From positions 29,814 through 93,813 of the forward strand of contig DASVBY010000083.1 of the NCBI GenBank assembly GCA_036381895.1: a stretch of DNA of 64,000 nucleotides, read 5' to 3'. Shown one piece after another: positions 52,936 to 61,302 of the stretch (within the stretch, counting starts at the first letter, position 1; the number at the start of each line of letters is the position of its first letter). The translations under genes and the position numbers were made by a program. The notes under the pieces were generated by a model. It searched no databases, was not told the DNA's origin, and was given only the letters and a program-made list of their open reading frames with translations. This DNA comes from JACQFZ01 sp036381895. GTDB lineage: Bacteria; Pseudomonadota; Gammaproteobacteria; Acidiferrobacterales; Sulfurifustaceae.

Positions 52936-53328
52936 ATGGCGAAAAGCGCACGACGGGAAGGGGAACGCAGGCCGGTGGCGGCGACGCCGCGCCGCGGCGC
53001 GCGGGGCCATGAGCTGCGGAGCGATTCGCGGGCGCAGCCGTCGAGCGGCATCGCCGCGCAGGCGGTCGGCGCTTCCGCGGTCGCTGCCTCGGCGGTCGGC
53101 GCCCTTGCGCTCGGTGCCCTTGCCCTCGGAGCGTTCGCGCTCGGTGCGTTGGTCGTCGGCCGTGTCGCTGTCGGACGGTTCACCATAGGCGATTCGCGGT
53201 TGCGCCGGATCGAGATCGAGGAACTGCACGTCGAGCGGCTGCACGTCGAGGAACTGCGGGTCGCGCAAGACGGTTCCCGGGCGCCAACCGGCGGCACCGC
53301 AGGCGGTCCGCCGTCGTTCACCGATTGA
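52936..53328 (+). CDS. Repeat-containing hypothetical protein
   Basis: 130-aa protein of unusual composition: residues about 44-90 repeat Ala-Leu-Gly-Ala units (ALGALALGAFALGALVVG) and then the degenerate strand repeats GRFTIGDSRLRRIEIEELHVERLHVEELRV. It may form a hydrophobic helix followed by a beta-ladder domain. The DNA carries matching 15-nt repeats (GCGCTCGGTGCCCTT and variants, 53106-53160). ATG at 52936 has only a weak ribosome site, and the gene is the least certain in this area. Confidence 0.5.
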   Translation: MAKSARREGERRPVAATPRRGARGHELRSDSRAQPSSGIAAQAVGASAVAASAVGALALGALALGAFALGALVVGRVAVGRFTIGDSRLRRIEIEELHVERLHVEELRVAQDGSRAPTGGTAGGPPSFTD

Positions 53329-53737
53329 GCGGGCGAGACCGGACGCCGTATCGGCCGGCCGGGGGCGGAGGCGCTGCGCGCGCCGCAACGACGAGGCCCC
53401 AAAGCAGCACGACGACCATACCGAGGTGATAGACCACGTCGGGCACGGTCCGGGGTCCGACGCCGATCGCGACCATGACGAGACCGAGCAGCGTCCCGAG
53501 CAGGGCGAAGGTTTGCACGGCGAGGCCCGCCGCGCGCGTCCAGGATGGCTGCATCGATGCGAACGCGGCGCCCGCGAGCAGCACGACCGCGATCGCGCTT
53601 TCGGCAATGGCCGCCCGCCGGTGCGCGAAGCCCTCGAGGAGGATGCCGGAGTGCACGAGCGCGGCGACGGCGAAGATCGCGGCCTCGAGCCACAGCAATG
53701 ATCTGATAGCCCGCATCGCCCGGGTCGCCTGTCTCAT
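53318..53737 (-). CDS. Small membrane protein, unknown function
   Basis: 139-aa protein with four hydrophobic helices: LWLEAAIFAVAALVHSGILL, AAIAESAIAVVLLAGAAFAS, LAVQTFALLGTLLGLVMVAIG and YHLGMVVVLLWGLVVAARA. His-22 region VALVHSG and the tetra-helix build recall DoxX-like or cytochrome b561-like small proteins but no clear family was recognised. Its stop overlaps the end of the convergent repeat gene. Confidence 0.75.
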   Translation of the reverse strand: MRQATRAMRAIRSLLWLEAAIFAVAALVHSGILLEGFAHRRAAIAESAIAVVLLAGAAFASMQPSWTRAAGLAVQTFALLGTLLGLVMVAIGVGPRTVPDVVYHLGMVVVLLWGLVVAARAAPPPPAGRYGVRSRPLNR

Positions 53738-53814
53738 GAACGGCGCTACGAGGTAAGACAGCGCGGCCGTGCCGCCCGCGGCTGCGCTGCGGCGCCTTTG
53801 TAAGGACTTCCGTT

Positions 53815-54282
53815 CTACTCGCGCTTGCCGGAGCGCTCGAACCACGCGTCGAGCATCTCGACGTTGCGCTGATTGGCCTTCCAGACGGCGTCGAACACGT
53901 CGCCGGCGACCGGCAGCGCGCCGATGAGACCCTCGATCGCGATGTTGAGCAGCATTCGCGCGAGCAGGCTGCCCGGCGCACCGAGGCGCGCGGCTTCGAT
54001 GACGATGTAGCTCGATACGATGACGCCGAGGAGGTCGCCGAGGACCGGAAAGAGCCCGAGGATCGGGTCGAGGCCGAAAGTGAAGCGGGTTCCCGGGACG
54101 CGGATCGAGCTGTCGAGGATCCAGGCGAGGCGACGGAGCCGCGTGCGTCTCGCACGTGTACTGGTTCCTGCCGTGCCGGCCTCTTCGATCGAACGCACGT
54201 GGCCCGACCGGTCGACGGATATCACCCGCCCCGGCCGCGTTCGCCTGAACGCGAAGTCCGTTTGCTTGTGCGTGCTCGCCAT
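53815..54282 (-). CDS. DUF4112 domain protein
   Basis: 155-aa protein. Residues 50-150 match DUF4112: LDSSIRVPGTRFTFGLDPILGLFPVLGDLLGVIVSSYIVIEAARLG and LLARMLLNIAIEGLIGALPVAGDVFDAVWKANQRN, with paired hydrophobic stretches. N-terminal 45 residues are basic and variable. Function unknown. ATG at 54282 is preferred; a GTG at 54318 is possible. Stop lies 77 nt before the small membrane gene start. Confidence 0.85.
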   Translation of the reverse strand: MASTHKQTDFAFRRTRPGRVISVDRSGHVRSIEEAGTAGTSTRARRTRLRRLAWILDSSIRVPGTRFTFGLDPILGLFPVLGDLLGVIVSSYIVIEAARLGAPGSLLARMLLNIAIEGLIGALPVAGDVFDAVWKANQRNVEMLDAWFERSGKRE

Positions 54283-54640
54283 CCTGTCGCCCCGTATGCC
54301 GCCTAACGCCGCGCGCACACTTTACCAGTATCGTGGCGGCAAGGCGTGAAGCAGCGGCCCGCGCGGTGGGTGCGGGTTTGCGCGTCGGCCGTTCAGGGAC
54401 CACGCGATCTCCCTCGATGACCCGGCGCGCGTGGGCGCGAGATCCAGGTAGCCGCCAGCGGCGAAGCCCGAGGGCGCAGGAGCAGCGAGGGCGGCGGCGA
54501 GCGTCGGGCGAAAGAGTCGGGCGGCTATGCGCGGTAGCTGCTGCGAGAGACTCGCGCGGTAGCCGGAAGTCCGGTGCGACGCTGGTTCCGGGGCGGGTGT
54601 GCCCGTGCCCGGATTTTTGCGCGGGCAACGCGCCGAAACC
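54283..54640. other. Intergenic region, no gene recognised
   Basis: GC-rich gap between the DUF4112 gene and the hydrolase gene, both on the minus strand. Nothing recognisable; likely promoter of the DUF4112 gene. Confidence 0.45.
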
Positions 54641-55315
54641 TCACGTGCGCGTCACGGTGTCGATCCAGGCGGCGAAAGCGTCGAGCATCTCGGCGAGCAC
54701 GTCGGCATCCGTGCGTCCTGTGCGGGCCGGCACGTGAAACGAATGATCCGCACCCTGCAGCAGCTTGAGCGTGGCGCGCGCGCCGAGGCGCGCGATCAGC
54801 CGGCGCAGCAGCTCCACGTCGGCGAGCGCATCGCGCGTGCCCTGCAGAAACAGCATGGGCACGTTCACGTCGAGCAGATGCGCGCCGCGCTCGTCGGAGG
54901 GCCGGCCCGCCGGGTGCAGCGGGAAGCCGAGAAAGGCGATGCCGCGCACGCCGGGCAGCGGCGACTCGGCCTGGGCCTGGGACACCATGCGGCCGCCGAA
55001 GGACTTGCCGCCGGCGATGAGGGGGACCTCCGGCAGCAACCGCCCGGCCTCGACGACGGCTGCGCGTACCGCGGCCTGCGCGAGTTTCGGCGGGTCGGGG
55101 CGCTTCGCGCCGCGCTCCATATATAGGAACTGGAATCGCAGGGCGGCGATGCCGCGCTCCGCGAGCCCCGTAGCGACCGCGGCCATGAACGGATGATCCA
55201 TCCCGGCGCCTGCGCCGTGGGCGAACACATAGCACGCGCGCGGACGGCGCCGGGCGTGCAGCAGGCCCGAGACGCGCTGCGCGTCGTCGAGGTGGATCGT
55301 GACGGGTTTCGGCAT
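54641..55315 (-). CDS. KANL3/Tex30-type alpha/beta hydrolase
   Basis: 224-aa protein of the dienelactone-hydrolase-like group (KANL3/TEX30 family): CYVFAHGAGAGMDHPFM (oxyanion GAGAG), ALRFQFLYME, nucleophile elbow IAGGKSFGGRM (Ser about 113), acid near FLQGTRDALAD, and His in GADHSFHV. The cytosolic role is undefined. ATG at 55315 was chosen; the frame is open further upstream without typical features. Confidence 0.88.
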   Translation of the reverse strand: MPKPVTIHLDDAQRVSGLLHARRRPRACYVFAHGAGAGMDHPFMAAVATGLAERGIAALRFQFLYMERGAKRPDPPKLAQAAVRAAVVEAGRLLPEVPLIAGGKSFGGRMVSQAQAESPLPGVRGIAFLGFPLHPAGRPSDERGAHLLDVNVPMLFLQGTRDALADVELLRRLIARLGARATLKLLQGADHSFHVPARTGRTDADVLAEMLDAFAAWIDTVTRT

Positions 55316-55794
55316 CGCCGACGTCACGGACCGCACGCCTCGCACGGGAGGGAATCGCCGCCCGGTACGGCGGCATGACACATTAAGGTCATCGGCAGGG
55401 CGCCTGCGGTCGGGGAGGGTGCAGAGTAGCCGCTGAGCGGGCCGTTGTACAACGGTTCCCTCGGCCGATTCGCGCCTCGAACCTGGTCGCGTTTTCTCGG
55501 TGCGGCGAGGTGCTGCTGACTCGGGCCGGCCATCGCGCCGGCGCGGCGGCCCTCGCTCGGACCGCGGGGTCGACTCATGGCGGCCAGCAGAGCGAGCAGC
55601 TTCGCCCAGGAAGCGCGCATTGCGCCACCTCCCCTCGGAGGGCCGAATTCCACGGCAAAAGCGGGGATAATGGGGTATGCTACCCCGGGCGGCGCCGGAC
55701 AGTCGTCGCTGTCGGGCGCGAAGAGTATTGAACCGCTGCGGTGCCGGGGGCGACCCAGTTGCCGCAACGGTCAACTTCTCGCAGGAGACTGCCA
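55316..55794. other. Divergent intergenic region before the secreted-protein cluster
   Basis: Separates the hydrolase (minus) from the 203-aa secreted protein (plus). It should hold the promoter of the secreted-protein gene and perhaps a sigma-controlled promoter for the cluster. No conserved motif was recognised by eye. Confidence 0.4.
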
Positions 55795-56406
55795 ATGAAT
55801 AAGAAACTACTGTCCCCGCTCGGCGCCCTCGCTCTCCTCTTTGCGCTCAGCGATTCCGCTCCGGCCCTGGATTACAAAAAGCAGCCCGATGGCGTCTCGA
55901 CGCTCAAGCCCGGCGTCGCGGCGAACATCAAGGGCGCGCCCGGCATGGGCGGGTCGGCGGCTGGAGTCCAGCGACTTCAGCCGAAGGGTCCTATCCGGCT
56001 TGCATGTTCGGTCGATCCCGCCGCTCAGCCGCTCCGGGTGGTTCATGTCCGGAAGGGCCCCGATCGCACATACGTCTTCTATCTCGTCGCCCCGGTGAAG
56101 AACCTGGGCAGCTCCACCTTCCGCGCGAATCGCGGCCAGGCGGAGATCACGCTGCGCATGGGGACACGCGTGGTGAATCGCCAGCCGCTCACGGTGCTCG
56201 CGCCCGGCGCGACGAGGGACGGCGGCACGACGATCTCGGGCTGGCGGCTGTCCGACGAATTCCCGCCCGATTTCACGCTCGAGATCAGCTACGACCCCGA
56301 CATCCGCGTCGACGGCAATCCCGAGAACGACGACTGCCGCATGACGAACAACAAGGCCACGCTTTCCGGCGCCGAGGTGCTACGCGTACTGCGCACCGTT
56401 CCCTGA
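55795..56406 (+). CDS. Secreted protein of the subtilase/beta-barrel cluster
   Basis: 203-aa protein with signal peptide (MNKKLLSPLGALALLFALSDSAPALD). The mature part has a linker rich in Gly/Ala and a domain (about residues 70-195) of beta strands with VVHVRKGPDRTYVFYLVAPVKNLGS and FTLEISYDPDIRVDGNPENDDCRMTNNKATL, with the DxNPxNDDC element common in CARDB-like extracellular Ig-fold domains. Function unknown. GGAGACTGCC precedes the ATG. A strong hairpin separates it from the outer-membrane gene. Confidence 0.72.
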   Translation: MNKKLLSPLGALALLFALSDSAPALDYKKQPDGVSTLKPGVAANIKGAPGMGGSAAGVQRLQPKGPIRLACSVDPAAQPLRVVHVRKGPDRTYVFYLVAPVKNLGSSTFRANRGQAEITLRMGTRVVNRQPLTVLAPGATRDGGTTISGWRLSDEFPPDFTLEISYDPDIRVDGNPENDDCRMTNNKATLSGAEVLRVLRTVP

Positions 56407-56420
56407 CCGGAACGCGGCCC

Positions 56421-56448
56421 CGCCGGCCGCCCTGGCGGGCGGCCGGCG
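56421..56448 (+). terminator. Strong hairpin between secreted-protein and OMP genes
   Basis: CGCCGGCCGCC - 6 nt loop - GGCGGCCGGCG: a perfect 11-bp stem beginning 15 nt after the stop at 56406. No T tract follows, but the stem is very stable, so it may terminate or attenuate transcription or stabilise the upstream mRNA. Confidence 0.5.
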
Positions 56449-56502
56449 ATACCAATTCATCAAAGAAAGCGCGGCGCGCCGCCGCCGTTGCGAAGGGGAG
56501 CC

Positions 56503-58629
56503 ATGCCAAGCCGCAAGACCGTCCGCAAGCACCTCGCTGCGCACATCGCCGGCGCAGCGTGCGTGATCGCGGCGTGCGCGATCGCACCGCGGGTGTACGC
56601 GCAGGCCGCCGACTGGAAGCCGCAGCTCGTCGCCCCGCCCGGGAACGTATACGGACCGAACGACCCGATCCGGCTGCGGCTGCCGCCGCTGCCGGTGGAA
56701 GTGCTGCAAACCCTCGCGCTCGAGCTGGACGATTTCGACGTTACCGGCTTCGTTTCCAGCGACGGCGAGCTGGCGGTGCTGACGCCCCCGCAGCCGCTCG
56801 CATACGGCGAGCATCAGCTGCGCCTGGTCGAGAACGCGCCGGACGGCAGCATCATCGAGCGCGGCGTCTGGACCGTGTCGGTGCGCAAGAGCGCGGCGTT
56901 CCGCGAGGCCGGGCTGCAGGCGGCGGTGACGCTGAACGCCCTGCGCCGCATAGCCGACGACGATCTGCCCGAGCCGGCGGCCAAGCGGGATCAATGGAAC
57001 GGCGCCGCGCAGCTCCAGGGCGCGGTCGCTGACGGCAACTGGCGCTTCACCGGCCAGGCCGATCTGCTGGCGAGCGGCGAGCGCGCGCTGCTGCCGCGCG
57101 GCGAGGAGGGCGATCACATCGACCTCGGCAGCTTCCTGCTCGGCTACGAAAACGGCCCGGTGGTCGCGCGCGCGGGGCACCACAGCGTCGGACCCGACAG
57201 CCTGATCATGTCGGGCTTCGGGCGCCGCGGCGTATCGCTCGGCCTGCAGTCGGCGCGCACCGGCGCGGCAGCGACCGCGTTCAGCCTGCGCACCGCCGAC
57301 GTGATCGGCTTCCAGGAAGGCTTCGGGATCGGCGATTCCGACAACCGCACCGACGGCGTGACCGTCACGTTCCGCCCCCTCGGCGGCGCCACCGACGCCC
57401 TGTACGTGAGCGCGACTTATCTGAAGGGCGAAGGGCCGAGCCAGAGCGGCGCCGTCGGCACGGGCATCGCCGGCGATACGACGGCGGTCGAGGGCCGCGC
57501 CGCGAGCGTGATCGCCGACGGCACGCTGCTCGAGCGGCGGCTGCGCCTGCGCGGCGAATACGCCGCCACCCGCTTCGATTTCGACGGCGACGGCCGCGAT
57601 CTCAACGGCGACAATTTCATCGACAGCACCGAGAATCTCGCTCCGGAGCGCGACGACGCCTACCACGCGCTGGTGACGTTCACGCCGTGGCACGACAAGC
57701 TCGTCGGCGGCCAGCCCTTCGCGTGGAATCTCGGCGTCGAGAACAAGCGCATCGGCACGTTCTTCCGCAGCCCGGCGAACCCGATCGGGGTGTCGGACCG
57801 CGAGCTGGTGCGCGGGTTCACGGGCGTCAACTGGTCCGCGTTCGACGCGCAGCTCTCGATCGGCCGCGAGCGCGACAACGTCAACGATTTGCCGTTGATC
57901 GCGCAAACGGAAACCGCGCAGAACGTGCTCTCGCTCACCTACGCGCCGCAGCCCGCCTACGAGCCGCTGCCCGACGGAAGCCTGCCGCCGCCCTCGTGGT
58001 ACGGCCAGCCGCTCCTCAATCTATCGCTGATCGACGTCGATCAGGACATAGTGCGCGCGGGCTTGGGTTTGACGCCCGGCGCGCTGAACAAGGTGCGTAC
58101 GCTGGCGCTCACGGCGAGCTTCACGTACCCGACCTGGAGCTGGACGCTCGGCCATACGATCGGCAAGAGCGAGAACTTCATCGGCCAGGCACCGGACACG
58201 AAGACCGACGCGAGCCAGCTGAGCGCGAGCTTTCGCATCGGCGAGCGCTGGACGTTCGGTCCGTCCGTGCAGTGGAGCAGGACCGACGAGAGCGATGTGC
58301 CGGTCGATTTCGGGTATGGCCCGCGGCGCCTCGAGACGCTCACCGCGGGACTGAACATCGGCTACCTTCATAGCGATCGGGTGAGCGCGACCTTCGGCTA
58401 CAACCTGAACCGCAGCGACGCGAGCGATGGCAGCCAGGACGTGCGCACGAGCGATGTGATCGCCAACGTCGCGTGGACGGTGGTGCCGGCGCGCGAGATG
58501 CGTCCGGGACTGACGCTCGCACTCGACGGACAGTGGCACGACTTCGACGACCGCGTATTTGCCGGCAGCAACGTGAACCATTACCAGATCTTCCTGCGGG
58601 CGTCCGTGTCATGGCTGCCGACTTGGTGA
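56503..58629 (+). CDS. Outer-membrane beta-barrel protein, unknown function
   Basis: 708-aa exported protein with signal peptide (HIAGAACVIAACAIAPRVYAQ, residues about 14-34). Residues 40-125 look like a periplasmic Ig-like domain; residues about 130-708 alternate polar/hydrophobic and aromatic residues as in many-stranded barrels (YLHSDRVSATFGYNLNRSD), ending in NHYQIFLRASVSWLPTW, the aromatic C-terminal strand recognised by the BAM machinery. Calcium-like loops (DFDGDGRDLNGDNF) occur at about 365-380. No TonB plug was recognised. GAAGGGGAGCC precedes the ATG. Paired with two secreted paralogs downstream. Confidence 0.85.
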   Translation: MPSRKTVRKHLAAHIAGAACVIAACAIAPRVYAQAADWKPQLVAPPGNVYGPNDPIRLRLPPLPVEVLQTLALELDDFDVTGFVSSDGELAVLTPPQPLAYGEHQLRLVENAPDGSIIERGVWTVSVRKSAAFREAGLQAAVTLNALRRIADDDLPEPAAKRDQWNGAAQLQGAVADGNWRFTGQADLLASGERALLPRGEEGDHIDLGSFLLGYENGPVVARAGHHSVGPDSLIMSGFGRRGVSLGLQSARTGAAATAFSLRTADVIGFQEGFGIGDSDNRTDGVTVTFRPLGGATDALYVSATYLKGEGPSQSGAVGTGIAGDTTAVEGRAASVIADGTLLERRLRLRGEYAATRFDFDGDGRDLNGDNFIDSTENLAPERDDAYHALVTFTPWHDKLVGGQPFAWNLGVENKRIGTFFRSPANPIGVSDRELVRGFTGVNWSAFDAQLSIGRERDNVNDLPLIAQTETAQNVLSLTYAPQPAYEPLPDGSLPPPSWYGQPLLNLSLIDVDQDIVRAGLGLTPGALNKVRTLALTASFTYPTWSWTLGHTIGKSENFIGQAPDTKTDASQLSASFRIGERWTFGPSVQWSRTDESDVPVDFGYGPRRLETLTAGLNIGYLHSDRVSATFGYNLNRSDASDGSQDVRTSDVIANVAWTVVPAREMRPGLTLALDGQWHDFDDRVFAGSNVNHYQIFLRASVSWLPTW

Positions 58630-58640
58630 GGCGAGGGACG

Positions 58641-59408
58641 ATGCGACGCGCAACAAAACGACTGAGCGCGGCGGTGCTGCTGGCGGTGCTGCCGATGGCT
58701 TCCGTTCCTGCCGCGGTCACGGGCGTGACCGCGTCCCCGGCCGCCGAGCGCGTCGCCGTGGCGCGCACCACGGCGGTTGCGCTGCGCTGGAACGTCGCGA
58801 CGAACGCGGCCGGCACGGTGACGTCGCCGGCCGGCGAGTTCCGGACGCCGGGCGGCGCGCTGCTCGGGAAGATCAACCAGCCGCTGTCGCAAACCGTTAC
58901 GGCCGGAGTGACGGCTATCGTCGAAACCGTGCGCGTGCCGGCCGACGTGATCGAGCGTGCGCGCCGCGAAGGCAACGACCGCCTCTTGTATCGCCGCAGC
59001 TTCACGGACGGCGCCGCGGCGAGCGGCGAGATCGTGCTCCACATCGCGCCGGGCGGCGCCGCGGCATTCGGCGTCGGACGCGTGGCGCTCGCGTTCGATA
59101 CCGGCGAAGCGGCGCGCGTAGCGGCGCGCGGCGAGAAGCTGCAGGCGCACGCGGAGCTGAGCTACACCGGCATGGGGCGATTGCGGGCGCTCTGGGAGGT
59201 GGCCGGTCCGAATCCCGACGCGGAGCGGCCGGCGTGGCGCCCGATCGGCGAGGTGCTGCAGACGCTCGCCGCGCGGGATGCCGCGACGTTCGCGAGCCCG
59301 GCGCTGCCGACCGAGATCGCCGGCTTCTATCTGGTGCGGCTGCGGATTGCCGAACCCGAACCCGCATTCGAAGCGCCGATCGTGCGCTACGCGGTGCGGC
59401 AGGAATAG
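58641..59408 (+). CDS. Exported protein A of paralogous pair, unknown family
   Basis: 255-aa protein with signal peptide (RLSAAVLLAVLPMASVPAAV). The mature domain is beta-rich, with the consensus shared with the next gene: VPADVIERARREG, GVGRVALAFDTGEAARV, TFASPALPTEIAGFYLVRLRI and FEAPIVRYAV. No known family recognised. Starts 11 nt after the OMP gene and 14 nt before its paralog: one operon. Confidence 0.78.
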   Translation: MRRATKRLSAAVLLAVLPMASVPAAVTGVTASPAAERVAVARTTAVALRWNVATNAAGTVTSPAGEFRTPGGALLGKINQPLSQTVTAGVTAIVETVRVPADVIERARREGNDRLLYRRSFTDGAAASGEIVLHIAPGGAAAFGVGRVALAFDTGEAARVAARGEKLQAHAELSYTGMGRLRALWEVAGPNPDAERPAWRPIGEVLQTLAARDAATFASPALPTEIAGFYLVRLRIAEPEPAFEAPIVRYAVRQE

Positions 59409-59422
59409 GACGAGGACCAGTC

Positions 59423-60646
59423 ATGCGTTACACGATCAGGATTGCTGCCGCCTTGGTAGTGCTGGCGATGGCGCTCGGCGGATCAAGCGCTTGGGCGACG
59501 GTTACTCAGGTCAACCCCAGCCCGACGACGACGAACATCGCACTCGGCCCGCCTGTGTCCGTAACGGTGATATGGCGTGTTACGCGCGCGAACGACGGCC
59601 AAGGCAACTGCGGGCCGACGGTGTCGTCTGCCAGCGGGGTTTTGCACGGCAACAGCGGGAATGGGCCTCCCATAACAACGGTTCCGACGCTCCTCACGCA
59701 GACTCGGGCTTGTCCTCCGGGTCCGAATGCGCAAGCGCAGTTTACGTTCACGGAGACACTGCTCGTGCCTGCCGACGTGGTTCAGCGTGCACAGCGGCAA
59801 GGTTTTCAGTCGCTGGCATATGTTCGCACTTTCAACGAAATCGGTGGCCAGATCCCAAGTTCAAGCTTAAACGAAGTGAACCTTATAATCACTGGCTCCG
59901 CTGGTGCGTCGCTGGGTGTTACGCGCCTCGCGCTTGCATTCGACAACGGCGCACCGGCGCGCGTGCTGGCGCTGAACGAGCCCCTCAGTGCGTTCGCGGA
60001 GGTGACGTTCGCGGGCACGGGACTCTTGCAGGCGCAGTGGGAGATCGCGGGTCCCGGGAGCACGGCCGGCACGCCGGTCTTCCGCGTGCTCAGCCAGGTG
60101 CGCCAGTACCTCGCTTCCGGCGATACCGTGACGTTCCGCAGCCCGCCGCTCCCGACGAGCACGGCCGGGCTGTATTTGGTGCGGTTGCGTATCACGAGTC
60201 CCGCGCCGGACTTCGAGGCGCCCGTGGTGCGCTACTTCGTGCTCGAGAGCCGCGCCGGCCACGATCTGCCCGGGCGCGCGCTCGGCCTCGGCAGCCCGCC
60301 GCCGCGCGCGCTGCTCGTGCCCGACAGCGTGTTCTCCTGGGAACCGATACGCGGCGCGCGCGCGTATCAGCTCGAGATCTACGACACGGGCGAGCCCACC
60401 AGCCTCGAGCTGCCGGATCTCGACAACGCCAGCGGCGAGCCGCGGCCCGGCGAGATCGTGCAGGCGCTGTCGCGGCCGGCGGTGACGGGCATGTACGTGT
60501 CGGGGCGCGAGGCGCGCACCGCGCTCGCGCCGAACGTGCGCGCGCACCTGCTGCCCGGGCGCCGCTACTTCTGGCGCGTGCTCGCGATCGGCGACGACGG
60601 CCGCGTGATCGGAGTGAGCCCGATGCGCGAGCTGCGTACGCCCTGA
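59423..60646 (+). CDS. Exported protein B of paralogous pair, unknown family
   Basis: 407-aa paralog of protein A: signal peptide (AALVVLAMALGGSSAWA) and the same core (VPADVVQRAQRQG, GVTRLALAFDNGAPARV, TFRSPPLPTSTAGLYLVRLRI, FEAPVVRYFV). It has an extra 120-residue C-terminal domain (PDSVFSWEPIRGARAYQLEIYDTGEP, YFWRVLAIGDDGRVIG), fibronectin-III-like, which protein A lacks. Codon usage in 59480-59900 is less GC-rich than its surroundings. Confidence 0.78.
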   Translation: MRYTIRIAAALVVLAMALGGSSAWATVTQVNPSPTTTNIALGPPVSVTVIWRVTRANDGQGNCGPTVSSASGVLHGNSGNGPPITTVPTLLTQTRACPPGPNAQAQFTFTETLLVPADVVQRAQRQGFQSLAYVRTFNEIGGQIPSSSLNEVNLIITGSAGASLGVTRLALAFDNGAPARVLALNEPLSAFAEVTFAGTGLLQAQWEIAGPGSTAGTPVFRVLSQVRQYLASGDTVTFRSPPLPTSTAGLYLVRLRITSPAPDFEAPVVRYFVLESRAGHDLPGRALGLGSPPPRALLVPDSVFSWEPIRGARAYQLEIYDTGEPTSLELPDLDNASGEPRPGEIVQALSRPAVTGMYVSGREARTALAPNVRAHLLPGRRYFWRVLAIGDDGRVIGVSPMRELRTP

Positions 60647-60661
60647 AGAGGGCTCGGGCGA

Positions 60662-61240
60662 GTGAACGAACGCGACCCCGCCCCCGAGCAGCTGATCGCG
60701 CGCATGGCGCGCGGCGAGGAGCGCGCGCTCGCGGAGTTCTACGACGCCTATCACGCGCGCGTGTACGCGTTCGCGCTCAAGCTCGTGCGCGACCGCGCGG
60801 ACGCCGCCGAGGTGCTGAACGAGGTCATGCTCGAAGTGTGGCGCGGCGCGCGGCAGTACGCCGGGCGCTCGCGCGCGCTCACCTGGGTGTTCGGCATCGC
60901 GCACCACAAGGCGATCGACCGCGTGCGCCGCCGCCGCGACCGCTTCGAGGACGACGCCGCGCTCGCCGCCGTGGCGGACGACGCGCCGGCGGCAGTCGAT
61001 GTGATCGCGATCGCCGAGGACCGCGACCGGCTGCGCGACTGCCTCGAGCGGCTGTCCGAGGCGCACCGGCTGGTGCTGCATCTCGCGTTCTTCGACGACT
61101 TGCCGTACCCGGAGATCGCGGAGATCATCGGCTGTCCGCTCGGTACGGTGAAGACGCGCGTGTTCCATGCGAAGCAGCTGTTGAAGCAATGTCTCGCCGG
61201 ACTCGAGGCGCGCGCGCCGTCGCTACCGTCCGTGTCCTGA
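60662..61240 (+). CDS. ECF-type RNA polymerase sigma factor
   Basis: 192-aa sigma factor: region 2 (EFYDAYHARVYAFALKLVRDRADAAEVLNEVMLEVWRG, residues about 22-60; helix ALTWVFGIAHHKAIDRVRR) and region 4 (LVLHLAFFDDLPYPEIAEIIGCPLGTVKTRVFHAKQLL). Directs transcription of an extracytoplasmic-function regulon. GTG start 15 nt after protein B; followed 58 nt later by the anti-sigma gene. Confidence 0.93.
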   Translation: MNERDPAPEQLIARMARGEERALAEFYDAYHARVYAFALKLVRDRADAAEVLNEVMLEVWRGARQYAGRSRALTWVFGIAHHKAIDRVRRRRDRFEDDAALAAVADDAPAAVDVIAIAEDRDRLRDCLERLSEAHRLVLHLAFFDDLPYPEIAEIIGCPLGTVKTRVFHAKQLLKQCLAGLEARAPSLPSVS

Positions 61241-61278
61241 ACCGTGCCGTCGCGGCCGCCGACTCAGGGAAACGAACG

Positions 61279-61302
61279 ATGCGCATCACCCGCCCTGCAT
61301 GA
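61279..61302 (+). other. Seven-codon leader ORF coupled to anti-sigma gene
   Basis: ATG-CGC-ATC-ACC-CGC-CCT-GCA-TGA, preceded by CAGGGAAACGAACG, ends in ATGA overlapping the anti-sigma start, which itself lacks a ribosome site. Translational coupling is likely; the peptide has no predicted function. Confidence 0.5.
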
